Of a stretch of DNA of 64,000 nucleotides, positions 1 through 9,163 are shown in pieces. The translations under genes were made by a program, and so were the position numbers. The DNA lies in contig NZ_CP077085.1 of NCBI RefSeq assembly GCF_014268455.2, positions 3,017,001-3,081,000 on the forward strand, read 5' to 3'. This stretch comes from Pseudomonas shahriarae. Its GTDB lineage: Bacteria > Pseudomonadota > Gammaproteobacteria > Pseudomonadales > Pseudomonadaceae. How positions within the stretch are numbered: the first letter of the stretch is position 1; every line of letters starts with the position of its first letter. The notes under the pieces are model-generated. The model worked only from the letters and a program-made list of their open reading frames with translations, searched no databases and was not told the origin of the DNA.

Positions 1-1
1 G

Positions 2-301
2 CAGCATATGCAACGCTGCAAGCACTCCAGTGCGCAGTCGGTGTCCGGCGTTTCCGAGGCCGGTGACGCGGTAAGCACGATCGTCACCATGATCGAGCGG
101 ATCAACGGCATGAACCACCAAATCGCCGCTGCCGCCGAGCAGCAGAGTACCGTTGCCGAGCAGATCAGCCGGGGCATCGTGACCGTCAGCCAAAGCGCCG
201 AGCAATCCGCTGCAGCCTTCCGCAGCGCTCAGCAGGAGAGCGAAGGATTGGCACGCACCAGCGTGACATTGCGAGAGAACATCTCGCGCTTTCAGCTCTA
301 G
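2..301 (+). CDS. Methyl-accepting chemotaxis protein, C-terminal part (5' end outside window)
   Basis: The reading frame is open from the window edge and ends with a stop at 299-301, so only the last ~99 residues are seen. The helical heptad pattern and the stretch INGMNHQIAAAAEQQSTVAE followed by QISRGIVTVSQ are typical of the distal cytoplasmic signalling helix of Pseudomonas chemoreceptors, just after the CheA/CheW-binding hairpin. In the family this part transmits ligand-induced changes to the kinase CheA. The ligand-binding domain lies outside the window, so the ligand cannot be inferred. The next gene is convergent. Confidence 0.85.
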   Translation, partial: QHMQRCKHSSAQSVSGVSEAGDAVSTIVTMIERINGMNHQIAAAAEQQSTVAEQISRGIVTVSQSAEQSAAAFRSAQQESEGLARTSVTLRENISRFQL

Positions 302-442
302 GGGCTGTTGCCGTTTCATCGCGAGCCGCGTTGCTGCGAGAAATGGCTCCCTAGCAATGATCATTGAGTTGCACTCGGAAAGCTGGCCCACATCCAACTC
401 ATCATTGGGAACCCAGCTTACTGCCCAGTTCAGACTGAGCGT

Positions 443-2218
443 TCAACCCGTTGCGGATATATGGGCTCGCAACGGTGGCTGCGAGTGCATAGGCGTCGTA
501 AACATCGCGGGCGATGGGGCCCCCGCACGCCCAGGCGTGGCGCGAGTGGAACGACGCTCATCACTCGGAATATTTCTGATCCGAAGAGCGTCTTCAAGGA
601 CCTCCTTAAAAATCGGTGCTGCAATAGCTCCCCCGAAATAGCCTCCGGCAGTGGGTTCATCTACGATTACGGCCATTATGAATTCCGGCGCGTTGGCCGG
701 AGCGATACCTACGAACATGGCTCTATATTTATTGTTTTGATATCCGCCGCTGGATGCCTTGCGTGACGTGCCGCTTTTGCCTGCAACTGTGTAACCGTCG
801 ATGGCTGCGCGCTTTCCACCTGCTCCAGGGCCATCCACGGCCTGCACCATCATGCTCAGAACACTGTTGGCGACCTCCGGACTTATGACGTTGCGTGCCG
901 GCTTTGCCTCGCCTTTGATTATTGATAATGGAACTAGATTCCCGTCATTCGCAAAGACGGTATAGGCCTGAGCCAGTTGTGCCAAGTTGACAGACAAGCT
1001 GTATCCGTATGAGAGACTCGCTGTAGCAATGTCGGACCACACCCGGTTGACTGGAACCGTCCCGACGCTTTCTCCGGGGAAGTAGATAGCTGTGTTGATT
1101 CCGAATCCCAACTCAGTAAGCAATTGCGAGATGACTGCGCCACCTGTCGGAATCGCAACCTTGCTCATGCCAACATTTGAAGAGCGGCGGATAATTCCCG
1201 CCAAATCCAATTGGCTGTCTCTGCCTACATCCCTGATGGTATATCCATTTATCTTTACGAATCCTGGTGCTATTTGAATAATGGCGTCTTTGTCAATTAT
1301 TTTAGCCGTCAGAACGGCTGCCATACTGAATGGTTTTATCACTGAGCCGGGCTCATACACATCAGTGAAAACGCGATTTCGAATAAGCTCCGCGTTGAAG
1401 CTTTTGCGTGCATTGGGATTAAAGGAGGGCATTGTAGAGAGTGCTAGTATCTCACCTGTTTTAGCGTGTATAAGGATCGCACTTGCAGACTTGGCTGCAT
1501 TTTTCATGAGGGCTTTCAGTAGTGCTTTTTCAACGTAATGTTGAAGTGTGGAGTCAATCGTCAAATGCAGATTGTCTCCCGGAGTAAAGGGTTTGTGCAC
1601 AACGATTTCACGAGTGGCTCGCTTGTGTAGGTTTAACGTGTGCTCTTCTATGCCAGGCAGGCCAGAAAGTTTATGGTTATACATTAATTCGATACCTTCG
1701 ATACCTTTCTGGTCAATATTGGTGAAGCCTATTGACTGAGCAAGCATCGAGGATTGAGGGTAGTATCTCTTGTATTCCTGGCGTTCATAAACGCCAGGAA
1801 TAGATAGTTCCATTATCGTGTTCGCCAGCTGGGGATCAATCCTTCTGGCCAAATAGGCAAAGGATTTGTTTTGAGTGTTTAGTGTTAGGTTTTTTGTTAG
1901 TGATTCATTGATGTCAAGATGTTCTTTGAGTAAGGCTGCTTGCTGATTTGTTGGGTCAAACTGTTTAGGGTTTACCCACAAGGTGCTCACCGGTGTGGAA
2001 ACTGCCAGCGGCTGACTGAATCTGTCGAATATAGTCCCGCGAACGGGGATCGTTTCAATCATTCGCGTTGTTCGTTTGCGGCCTTCGCTGGCCAGGAATT
2101 CATGGGAAAAAATCATCAGGTAAGTTACTTTGGCCGCAAGAACCATTGATAGTGTATAAAAAACAGCTAAGACAATGGCGAATCTTGGGTTTGTCGCTAG
2201 GGGCTTCACACGGCACAT
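443..2218 (-). CDS. FtsI-like class B penicillin-binding protein (PBP3 paralogue)
   Basis: Predicted peptidoglycan D,D-transpeptidase of the division-specific class. There is one N-terminal membrane segment (about residues 14-36), a dimerisation domain beginning IPVRGTIFDR, then the transpeptidase domain. Its motifs are SVIK (catalytic Ser ~292, Lys ~295), SSN (~346-348) and KSGT (~481-484). The length (~590 aa) fits FtsI/PBP3. I chose ATG at 2218. A TTG six codons upstream (2236) is the alternative; neither has a strong ribosome-binding site. It does not sit in a dcw cluster (no mraW, ftsL or murE beside it), so it is an extra FtsI, comparable to PBP3a/PbpC of P. aeruginosa. The middle of the gene is visibly AT-richer than its neighbours, with non-Pseudomonas-like codons (TTT, TTA, AAT), which suggests later acquisition or relaxed codon selection. 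Confidence 0.85.
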   Translation of the reverse strand: MCRVKPLATNPRFAIVLAVFYTLSMVLAAKVTYLMIFSHEFLASEGRKRTTRMIETIPVRGTIFDRFSQPLAVSTPVSTLWVNPKQFDPTNQQAALLKEHLDINESLTKNLTLNTQNKSFAYLARRIDPQLANTIMELSIPGVYERQEYKRYYPQSSMLAQSIGFTNIDQKGIEGIELMYNHKLSGLPGIEEHTLNLHKRATREIVVHKPFTPGDNLHLTIDSTLQHYVEKALLKALMKNAAKSASAILIHAKTGEILALSTMPSFNPNARKSFNAELIRNRVFTDVYEPGSVIKPFSMAAVLTAKIIDKDAIIQIAPGFVKINGYTIRDVGRDSQLDLAGIIRRSSNVGMSKVAIPTGGAVISQLLTELGFGINTAIYFPGESVGTVPVNRVWSDIATASLSYGYSLSVNLAQLAQAYTVFANDGNLVPLSIIKGEAKPARNVISPEVANSVLSMMVQAVDGPGAGGKRAAIDGYTVAGKSGTSRKASSGGYQNNKYRAMFVGIAPANAPEFIMAVIVDEPTAGGYFGGAIAAPIFKEVLEDALRIRNIPSDERRSTRATPGRAGAPSPAMFTTPMHSQPPLRAHISATG

Positions 2219-2636
2219 CCTGTTGTATACGTTCAAAACAGGACCAGCCTAACTAAATTATTCGTGCTTCGCTCTGTAATATTAAGAAATGTCTTTTCTC
2301 GATCTATTCGCCTCTAGAGAATTGGATAGTTGATTCCAGCTTTGGATTTTAGCAATACAGATAATTTCTTATCTTTACAACGGGCTTCCTCGTTGTTGAA
2401 TGGGAAAAATAATAATGGCAACTGCAACGCAGACGCTTTAAGCGAATCGAGTACCCGGCAACGTGATGAGGTCATACCCGTTTGGCAGCATGCTGCTGGT
2501 TGAATTGCTCTGGGCCAAAAGCTGCCCTTTGACGCACGCAGTCTGACGGCTTGCTCGTGAAAGTTTTACGCAAAATTTACGGAGCTTTCAGGTTGGGCAT
2601 CCGATACTGCGGGGTGATAATTTGGAACGCTACTGT
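2219..2636. other. Divergent intergenic region between the PBP gene and trkH
   Basis: About 420 bp between two divergently transcribed genes. The PBP-proximal half (2240-2420) is AT-rich and probably holds the PBP promoter, but I see no clear -35/-10 pair with proper spacing. The trkH-proximal half has ordinary composition. No convincing ORF, tRNA or terminator is visible. Confidence 0.4.
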
Positions 2637-4094
2637 ATGTCCCTCGCAGCAATTCGGCTTATTGGATTTATCTTAGGCATTTTTCTGATCACGCTGGCCA
2701 TAAGCATGGTTATCCCCATGATCACGCTGGTGGTCTACGAGCGTAACGACGATCTGGCGGCATTTCTCTGGTCAAGTCTGATTACCCTCATCTGTGGCCT
2801 CCTGTTGGTTGTCCGGGGGGGGCGTCCGGATGCTGGTCAGCTTCGCCCGAGAGATATGTACCTGCTGACGACGGGCAGTTGGGTGGTGGTGTGCACCTTC
2901 GCAGCGTTGCCAATGCTGTTCATCACTCACATCAGTTACACCGACGCGTTTTTTGAAACGATGTCTGGCATCACAACCACCGGCTCGACGGTACTCAGCG
3001 GCCTGGACACCTCATCTCCCGGCTTGTTGATCTGGCGCTCCATGCTGCATTGGTTGGGAGGCATAGGATTTATTGGCATGGCCGTGGCGATCCTTCCACT
3101 GTTACGAGTGGGTGGCATGCGGCTGTTCCAGACAGAGTCCTCAGACTGGTCAGAGAAAATAACGCCGCGTTCCCATGTGGGCGCCAAGTACATCCTGCTG
3201 CTCTATTGCGGGCTTACTGGCATCGGAGCCCTGGCGCTCTGGTTCGCTGGAATGACGCCATTTGACGCGATCAACCACGCAATGTCGTTGATCTCTACCG
3301 GGGGGTTCTCAACTTCCGATGCCTCACTTGGGCACTGGACACAACCAACGATTCACTGGGTGGCAGTGGCCATCATGATTCTGGGCAGTATGCCGTTCAC
3401 CTTGTACGTCGCCACATTGCGGGGTAATCGGCGTGCGCTGATCAAGGATCACCAGGTACGCGGATTTATTGGATTCTTGCTTGTCACATCGCTGGCTGTG
3501 GGCACCTGGCTGCATTTTCACAGCGATTACGAGTGGTGGGATGCGTTTCGTATCGTGGCAGTCAACGTGACCTCAATCGTCACGACCACGGGTGTTGCTG
3601 TTGGCGACTACACCTTGTGGGGCAGCTTCGCGGTCTTGCTGTTTTTCTATTTGACGTTCGTGGGTGGTTGTTCCGGCTCCACTGCCGGCGGGCTTAAAAT
3701 CTTCCGTTTTCAGGTGGCTGCCGCTCTACTGGTCAGTAGCTTGAAGCAGTTGATTCACCCCCGAGCCGTGATTCAGAAAAAATACAACGGCCATCCCATC
3801 GACGAAGAGATCGTGCGCTCGCTATTGACCTTCTCGTTTTTCTTCACCATCACCATTGCCGTCATCGCCTTGGGCCTGGCGCTCATCGGACTTGATTGGA
3901 CAACCGCGTTGAGCGGTGCCGCTACTGCGGTGTGTAACGTCGGGCCGGGGCTTGGCACAATCATTGGCCCGGCCGGTAACTTCTCATCATTACCGGATGC
4001 CGCAAAATGGCTACTGACCGTTGGCATGCTTCTGGGAAGGTTGGAAATCCTGACGGTGTTAGTACTCGTAACTCCGGTTTTCTGGAGATATTGA
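2637..4094 (+). CDS. trkH: Trk-type potassium uptake channel TrkH
   Basis: Inner-membrane K+-translocating subunit (485 aa) that works with the NAD-binding gate protein TrkA, which is not in this window. Four pore-loop filters are visible: GITTTGST, STGGFST, TTTGVAVGD and VCNVGPGLG, each preceded by paired hydrophobic helices, as in the TrkH/KtrB fold. The start at 2637 (MSLAAIRLIGF) matches the usual N-terminus. A TTG at 2622 would add five residues with no better ribosome-binding site. The gene is transcribed alone, divergent from the PBP gene. Confidence 0.93.
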   Translation: MSLAAIRLIGFILGIFLITLAISMVIPMITLVVYERNDDLAAFLWSSLITLICGLLLVVRGGRPDAGQLRPRDMYLLTTGSWVVVCTFAALPMLFITHISYTDAFFETMSGITTTGSTVLSGLDTSSPGLLIWRSMLHWLGGIGFIGMAVAILPLLRVGGMRLFQTESSDWSEKITPRSHVGAKYILLLYCGLTGIGALALWFAGMTPFDAINHAMSLISTGGFSTSDASLGHWTQPTIHWVAVAIMILGSMPFTLYVATLRGNRRALIKDHQVRGFIGFLLVTSLAVGTWLHFHSDYEWWDAFRIVAVNVTSIVTTTGVAVGDYTLWGSFAVLLFFYLTFVGGCSGSTAGGLKIFRFQVAAALLVSSLKQLIHPRAVIQKKYNGHPIDEEIVRSLLTFSFFFTITIAVIALGLALIGLDWTTALSGAATAVCNVGPGLGTIIGPAGNFSSLPDAAKWLLTVGMLLGRLEILTVLVLVTPVFWRY

Positions 4095-4388
4095 CCCCGA
4101 TTGTCGAGGGCCGAGACTAGCCCGCCTCGAAGCCCGCAACCCGCGCCCGCTTATAAAAAGTGGCAGCACATCCCATGAGCGCACTTCTGATCTAAGGCGC
4201 TACGGAACACGTATCAAGACATGTCGCCCCCCAAGCGGTCGTGCGCCGCATGATGCCCGGCCTAGTGCGGATTATCGCCCCACGCAAAGCCGACCATACC
4301 TCCAAGGTATCCCGTCAGACCTTATCCATATTGGACGGTCGCGGCATCACGCCTCAGCCTGAGGCCAATAACGATAAAGAGGCGCACC

Positions 4389-5336
4389 ATGACCGTGCTA
4401 TTGAGTGAGCGCAGCCAGATTTTCCAGGGCGCCGATGCCTATGCCGTGTCGGACTATGTCAACCAGCATGTGGGCAGCCACTGTATCCGCCTGCCGCCCA
4501 AGGGCCGGCCCATGGCGAGTATCAGTCACCGGACCTTTTCCAGCCTGGACTTGTGCCGTATCAGCTATGGCGCGCCGGTCAGGGTCACGTCGGTGGCGCT
4601 GGAAACCATTTATCACTTGCAGATCCTGCTGACAGGCCACTGCCGCTCCAACTCCCGGGGCGGGGAGCAGGTCTTCGGGCCAGGAGAGATCTTGCTGATC
4701 AACCCGGATGACCCGGTGGACCTGACCTATTCCGCCGACTGCGAGAAATTCATCATCAAGTTACCGGTGCGTCTGTTGGAAAACGCTTGCCTGGCGCAGC
4801 ACTGGACGCTGCCGCAACCGGGTATTCGCTTTGCGGATGCACGCCGGGCGCTGAGTGAGATGGACGGTTTTCTGCAGTTACTGGGGCTGATCTGCCATGA
4901 GGCGGAAAACGCCGCCGAACCTGAGGTACAGGGCCTGTATGAGCGGATTGTGGCCAATAAGCTGCTGGCGCTGCTGGCCAGCAATGTGCTGCGGGTGGTT
5001 CCCCAGGCGGCGCAAGGCGGCGGTTTTGAGGCCGTGCGCGAGTTTATCGAGGGACATCTGGGCGAGGATATCAGCATCGAGCAACTGATGGCGGTGGCCA
5101 AGGTCAGTGAGCGTTCGCTGTATAGCCTGTTCGAACGCCAGGTGGGTCTGTCGCCCCGTGATTATGTGCGCCAGCGCAAGCTGGAGCGGGTGCATGCGCG
5201 TTTACAACTGACTACCGCGCGCAGTGTGACGGAGGTGGCACTGGACCATGGCTTTATGCACCTGGGGCGCTTCTCCGAGGCCTATCGCAAACGCTTTGGT
5301 GAGCTGCCTTCGCAGACCTGGAAGCGCCATCGCTAA
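4389..5336 (+). CDS. benR: AraC/XylS-family activator of benzoate degradation, BenR
   Basis: A 315-residue AraC/XylS-family regulator. The N-terminal effector/dimerisation domain contains the BenR-like stretches DAYAVSDYVNQHVGSHCIRL and LETIYHLQ. The C-terminal part has two helix-turn-helix motifs: ISIEQLMAVAKVSERSLYSLF, and a second ending VTEVALDHGFMHLGRFSEAYRKRFGELPS. BenR/XylS proteins bind benzoate or toluate and activate their dioxygenase promoter. It lies immediately upstream of benA in the same direction, and two XylS-type operator boxes begin 7 bp after its stop. The low-confidence alternative is AntR (anthranilate), which is less likely given benD and benK downstream. Confidence 0.9.
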   Translation: MTVLLSERSQIFQGADAYAVSDYVNQHVGSHCIRLPPKGRPMASISHRTFSSLDLCRISYGAPVRVTSVALETIYHLQILLTGHCRSNSRGGEQVFGPGEILLINPDDPVDLTYSADCEKFIIKLPVRLLENACLAQHWTLPQPGIRFADARRALSEMDGFLQLLGLICHEAENAAEPEVQGLYERIVANKLLALLASNVLRVVPQAAQGGGFEAVREFIEGHLGEDISIEQLMAVAKVSERSLYSLFERQVGLSPRDYVRQRKLERVHARLQLTTARSVTEVALDHGFMHLGRFSEAYRKRFGELPSQTWKRHR

Positions 5337-5342
5337 GCGGCT

Positions 5343-5405
5343 TGCGCCAGCCGGATACTGATTTGCAGGAAGCGGATATTGAGGAACAGGACGAACACGT
5401 ACGGT
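5343..5405 (+). promoter_or_regulatory. benA promoter: tandem BenR/XylS boxes and -10 element
   Basis: Two direct 15-bp boxes fit the XylS consensus TGCA-N6-GGNTA: TGCG-CCAGCC-GGATA at 5343-5357 and TGCA-GGAAGC-GGATA at 5364-5378. Their starts are 21 bp apart, the same spacing as in the TOL Pm promoter. TACGGT at 5400-5405 follows after 21 bp, which is where the Pm -10 lies relative to its second box. The distal box has one deviation (TGCG). This arrangement supports BenR-dependent activation of benA, with the proximal box touching the -35 region. Confidence 0.85.
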
Positions 5406-5420
5406 GAGGGCGCCTGATAC

Positions 5421-5428
5421 AAGAACAA
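5421..5428 (+). promoter_or_regulatory. Hfq/Crc-type A-rich motif in the benA leader
   Basis: AAGAACAA matches AANAANAA and sits just before the GGAGGG ribosome-binding site of benA. In Pseudomonas such sites let Hfq and Crc repress translation when preferred carbon sources are present. Similar exact matches precede benK (9140-9147) and the porin gene (10516-10526). Confidence 0.6.
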
Positions 5429-5443
5429 CGGAGGGCCTGCCCC

Positions 5444-6820
5444 ATGACCAGTACACTCGAGCGCCTCGCCGCACAACTGCGCGAGTCCGTTCAGGAAGAT
5501 CCCGCTACCGGGGTGTTCCGCTGCCGCCGCGACATCTTTACCGACCCCGAGCTGTTTGCCCTGGAGATCAAGCACATTTTCGAAGGCGGGTGGCTGTACC
5601 TGGCCCATGAAAGCCAGGTGCCGGAAATCAATGACTACTACACCACCTGGATTGGCCGCCAGCCGGTGGTGATCACCCGCGACAAACAGGGCACCCTGCA
5701 TGGCCTGGTCAATGCCTGCGCCCATCGCGGCGCCATGTTGTGCCGGCGCAAGCAGGGCAACAAGGGCTCATTCACCTGCCCATTCCACGGCTGGACCTTC
5801 AGCAACGCCGGCAAGCTGCTCAAGGTCAAGGATGGCAAGACCGGGGCCTACCCGGACAGCTTCGACTGTGACGGCTCCCATGACCTCAAGCGCCTGGCGC
5901 GCTTTGAAAACTACCGCGGTTTTCTGTTCGGCAGCCTCAGCGACGCGGTGCCGGAACTGAGTGATTACCTGGGCGAGACCCGCGTCATCATCGACCAGAT
6001 GGTCGACCAGGCTCCCCTGGGCCTGGAGGTGCTGCGCGGCAGTTCATCCTATGTCTACGACGGCAACTGGAAGCTGCAGATCGAGAACGGTGCCGACGGT
6101 TACCACGTCAGTTCCGTGCACTGGAACTACTCGGCGACCATGGGCCGGCGCAATTACGAGGCCGAAGGCACGCGCACGGTCGATGCCAATGGCTGGTCGA
6201 AAAGCCTGGGCGGGGTCTACGCCTTCGATCACGGGCATATCCTGCTGTGGACGCGCCTGCTCAACCCCGAGGTGCGTCCGGTGCATGCCCACCGCGAAGC
6301 ATTGGCCGAGCGCCTGGGCCAGGCGCGTGCGGACTTTATCGTCGACCAGACCCGCAACCTGTGTCTCTACCCCAATGTGTACCTGATGGACCAGTTCTCC
6401 ACGCAGATCCGTGTGGTGCGGCCCCTCGCGGTGGACAAGACCGAAGTGACCATCTATTGCATGGCGCCGATCGGCGAAAGTGCCCAGGAGCGGGCGACGC
6501 GGATTCGCCAGTACGAAGACTTCTTTAACGTCAGCGGCATGGGTACCCCGGATGACCTGGAGGAGTTCCGCGCCTGCCAGACCGGCTACCAGGGGGCGAC
6601 CACCCTGTGGAATGACCTGAGCCGTGGCGCCAAACAGTGGGTGGAGGGTGCTGACGACAACGCCAGGGCTATGGGCATGCACCCGCAACTGAGCGGGGTG
6701 AAGACCGAAGACGAAGGCTTGTTCGTGCGCCAGCATGCGCATTGGGCCGCCAGCCTGCAGCGCGCAATCGAGCGCGAACAGCAGGGCCTGATCGCCAGCG
6801 ACCGGGAGGTGCAGCCATGA
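5444..6820 (+). CDS. benA: Benzoate 1,2-dioxygenase, large (alpha) subunit
   Basis: Terminal oxygenase alpha subunit (458 aa), which dihydroxylates benzoate to the 1,2-cis-diol carboxylate. The Rieske [2Fe-2S] ligands are C92-x-H94 and C112-xx-H115. The mononuclear iron site is in GADGYHVSSVHWNY, with H221 and H226 plus a C-terminal carboxylate. The overall similarity is to BenA/XylX. A GGAGGG ribosome-binding site lies 5 bp before the ATG. It is the first gene of benABCD and overlaps benB by 4 bp (ATGA). Relaxed substrates such as toluates or halobenzoates cannot be excluded from sequence alone. Confidence 0.93.
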   Translation: MTSTLERLAAQLRESVQEDPATGVFRCRRDIFTDPELFALEIKHIFEGGWLYLAHESQVPEINDYYTTWIGRQPVVITRDKQGTLHGLVNACAHRGAMLCRRKQGNKGSFTCPFHGWTFSNAGKLLKVKDGKTGAYPDSFDCDGSHDLKRLARFENYRGFLFGSLSDAVPELSDYLGETRVIIDQMVDQAPLGLEVLRGSSSYVYDGNWKLQIENGADGYHVSSVHWNYSATMGRRNYEAEGTRTVDANGWSKSLGGVYAFDHGHILLWTRLLNPEVRPVHAHREALAERLGQARADFIVDQTRNLCLYPNVYLMDQFSTQIRVVRPLAVDKTEVTIYCMAPIGESAQERATRIRQYEDFFNVSGMGTPDDLEEFRACQTGYQGATTLWNDLSRGAKQWVEGADDNARAMGMHPQLSGVKTEDEGLFVRQHAHWAASLQRAIEREQQGLIASDREVQP

Positions 6821-7305
6821 GCCTGTCCCGTGACCGCCTGCTGGATTTTCTCTACCGCGAAGCGCGCCTGCTGGATGACCGCCAGTGGGATGAATGGCTG
6901 GCGTGTTACTCGCCCAAAGTGGAGTTCTGGATGCCCGCCTGGGACGACTACGACACCCTCACCGAAGACCCGCACAGCGAAATCTCACTGATCTACTACC
7001 CCAGCCGCGACGGCCTGGAAGACCGCATCTTCCGGATCAAGACCGAGCGATCCAGCGCCAGCACGCCCGAGCCGCGCACGGTGCACCTGCTCGGCAACCT
7101 CGAAGTGCTGGCCGACGATGGCGCGCAGGTAGAGCTGCGTTTCAACTGGCACACCCTCAGCCACCGCTACAAGACCACGGACAGCTATTTCGGGACGTCC
7201 TTCTATGGCCTGGATATCAGTGGCGAGCAGCCGCTGATCACGCGCAAGAAGGTGGTGCTGAAAAACGATTACATCCACCAGGTCATCGACATCTACCACA
7301 TCTGA
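6817..7305 (+). CDS. benB: Benzoate 1,2-dioxygenase, small (beta) subunit
   Basis: 162-residue beta subunit of the ring-hydroxylating dioxygenase (SnoaL-like cone fold). In the alpha3beta3 hexamer it is structural. The start ATG at 6817 overlaps the benA stop and is preceded by GGGAGG. The tail VVLKNDYIHQVIDIYHI is typical of BenB/XylY. The gene is translationally coupled to benA and followed 10 bp later by benC. Confidence 0.92.
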   Translation: MSLSRDRLLDFLYREARLLDDRQWDEWLACYSPKVEFWMPAWDDYDTLTEDPHSEISLIYYPSRDGLEDRIFRIKTERSSASTPEPRTVHLLGNLEVLADDGAQVELRFNWHTLSHRYKTTDSYFGTSFYGLDISGEQPLITRKKVVLKNDYIHQVIDIYHI

Positions 7306-7315
7306 GGACACCGCC

Positions 7316-8338
7316 ATGAGCTATGCCATTGCCCTGAACTTCGAAGATGGGGTGACCCGCTTCATCGACTGCAAGGTGGGGGAGAAGGTCCTCGATGCCG
7401 CCTTTCGCCAACGCATCAACCTGCCCATGGACTGCTCCGACGGGGTGTGCGGTACCTGCAAATGCCATTGTGAAACCGGCGCCTACGACTTGGGTGACGA
7501 CTATATCGACGACGCCCTGAGCGCCGACGAAGCCCGGGAACGCCAGGTGCTGACCTGCCAGATGGTGCCGCAATCCGATTGCGTGATTGCCGTGCCGTTG
7601 CCGTCCAGTGCGTGCAAGACCGGCACCACGCAGTTTGCCGCGACGCTGGCGAGCATTACCCGCCACGCCGATGCCGCGCTGGAGGTGAGCTTTGCATTGG
7701 ACCAGGCGCCGGTATTTTTACCCGGCCAGTACGTGAATATCGGTGTGCCCGACAGTGGGCAGACGCGCTCCTATTCATTCAGCAGCCGTCCTGGCGACAC
7801 GCACGCCAGTTTCCTGATCAAGCATGTGCCGGGCGGCTTGATGAGCGGCTGGCTGGAGCGCGCCCAGCCGGGCGATCGCGTGCCGATGACTGGACCACTG
7901 GGCAGTTTTTACCTGCGCGAGGTGATGCGGCCCCTGTTGTTACTGGCCGGCGGCACCGGTCTGGCGCCGTTTCTGTCGATGCTTGAGGTGTTGGCACAGC
8001 GCGGGGAAGCCCGGCCGATCACACTGATCTATGGGGTAACGCGGGATCAGGACCTGGTCCTGCTTGAGGCCCTGGAGGCTTTCGCCGCGCGCTTGCCCCA
8101 GCTCACGATTGTCACGTGCGTGGCCGACCCGCAGACCGCGCACCCGCGCCAGGGGTATGTCACCCAGCATATGGGCCGCGAGGCGCTCCACGACGGTGAT
8201 GTCGATGTCTACCTGTGCGGGCCGCCGCCGATGGTCGATGCGGTGCGCCAGCACTTCAAGCACCAAGGCGTGAGCCCGGCCAGCTTCCATTACGAGAAAT
8301 TCACCGCCAATGCCGTCGCAAGTTCTGACGCCGCGTGA
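7316..8338 (+). CDS. benC: Benzoate 1,2-dioxygenase electron-transfer (reductase) component
   Basis: 340-residue NADH:acceptor reductase that feeds electrons to BenA. The N-terminus is a plant-type [2Fe-2S] ferredoxin with ligands C40, C45, C48 and C81. An FAD-binding domain follows (RSYSFSS), then an NAD domain (GGTGLAPF and LCGPPPMV). This ferredoxin-first order is standard for BenC/XylZ. It sits between benB and benD with short spacers, so all four are one transcript. Confidence 0.93.
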   Translation: MSYAIALNFEDGVTRFIDCKVGEKVLDAAFRQRINLPMDCSDGVCGTCKCHCETGAYDLGDDYIDDALSADEARERQVLTCQMVPQSDCVIAVPLPSSACKTGTTQFAATLASITRHADAALEVSFALDQAPVFLPGQYVNIGVPDSGQTRSYSFSSRPGDTHASFLIKHVPGGLMSGWLERAQPGDRVPMTGPLGSFYLREVMRPLLLLAGGTGLAPFLSMLEVLAQRGEARPITLIYGVTRDQDLVLLEALEAFAARLPQLTIVTCVADPQTAHPRQGYVTQHMGREALHDGDVDVYLCGPPPMVDAVRQHFKHQGVSPASFHYEKFTANAVASSDAA

Positions 8339-8348
8339 GGAGATCAGC

Positions 8349-9110
8349 ATGAATCCACGTTTTGACACCAAGGTAGCGCTGGTTACCGGCGCCGCCCAGG
8401 GCATCGGCCGGCGCGTGGCCGAGCGGTTGCTGGCGGAGGGCGCCTGGGTGGTTGCGGTCGATCGCTCGGAGCTGGTGCATGAGTTGCAGCATGCACGGCT
8501 GCTGACCCTGACCGCTGACCTTGAGCAACATGCCGCGTGTGCCGAGGTCATGGCCGCCGCCAAAGTGCGGTTTGGGCGCATCGACATTCTGATCAACAAC
8601 GTCGGCGGGACTATCTGGGCCAAGCCCTTTGAGTTCTACGCGGTAGCGCAAATCGAAGCCGAAGTGCGCCGCTCGCTGTTCCCCACGTTGTGGTGTTGCC
8701 ATTGCGTGCTGCCCTACATGCTCGAGCAGGGCAGTGGTGCCATCGTCAATGTGTCTTCGGTCGCCACACGCGGGGTCAATCGGGTGCCCTATGGCGCGGC
8801 CAAGGGCGGGGTCAATGCCCTGACCGCGTGCCTGGCCCTGGAGACCGTCGGCAGCGGCATCCGTGTCAATGCCACCGCACCGGGCGGCACCGAGGCCCCA
8901 CCGCGGCGCATCCCGCGCAACAGCCAGCCGCAAAGCGAGCAGGAGCGCGTGTGGTACCAGCAGATCGTCGACCAGACCCTCGACAGCAGCCCGATGAAAC
9001 GCTACGGCAGCATCGACGAGCAAGCGGGCGCGATTCTATTTCTGGCCTCTGACGAGGCCTCCTATATCACCGGCGTGACCTTGCCGGTAGGAGGTGGCGA
9101 CCTCGGCTGA
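8349..9110 (+). CDS. benD: Benzoate cis-diol dehydrogenase (1,6-dihydroxycyclohexa-2,4-diene-1-carboxylate dehydrogenase)
   Basis: Short-chain dehydrogenase (253 aa) that oxidises the cis-diol made by BenABC to catechol, with loss of CO2. Visible motifs are the NAD-binding TGAAQGIG (13-20), NNVGG (~83-87), a catalytic Ser near 136, and Y148-xxx-K152. The ATG at 8349 follows a GAGGAGA ribosome-binding site that starts at the benC stop. An in-frame upstream start inside benC is unlikely. Confidence 0.92.
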   Translation: MNPRFDTKVALVTGAAQGIGRRVAERLLAEGAWVVAVDRSELVHELQHARLLTLTADLEQHAACAEVMAAAKVRFGRIDILINNVGGTIWAKPFEFYAVAQIEAEVRRSLFPTLWCCHCVLPYMLEQGSGAIVNVSSVATRGVNRVPYGAAKGGVNALTACLALETVGSGIRVNATAPGGTEAPPRRIPRNSQPQSEQERVWYQQIVDQTLDSSPMKRYGSIDEQAGAILFLASDEASYITGVTLPVGGGDLG

Positions 9111-9163
9111 TTCACCGTTACCTGCAGACATTGACTCACAACAACAATAAAGAGAGCACTGCC

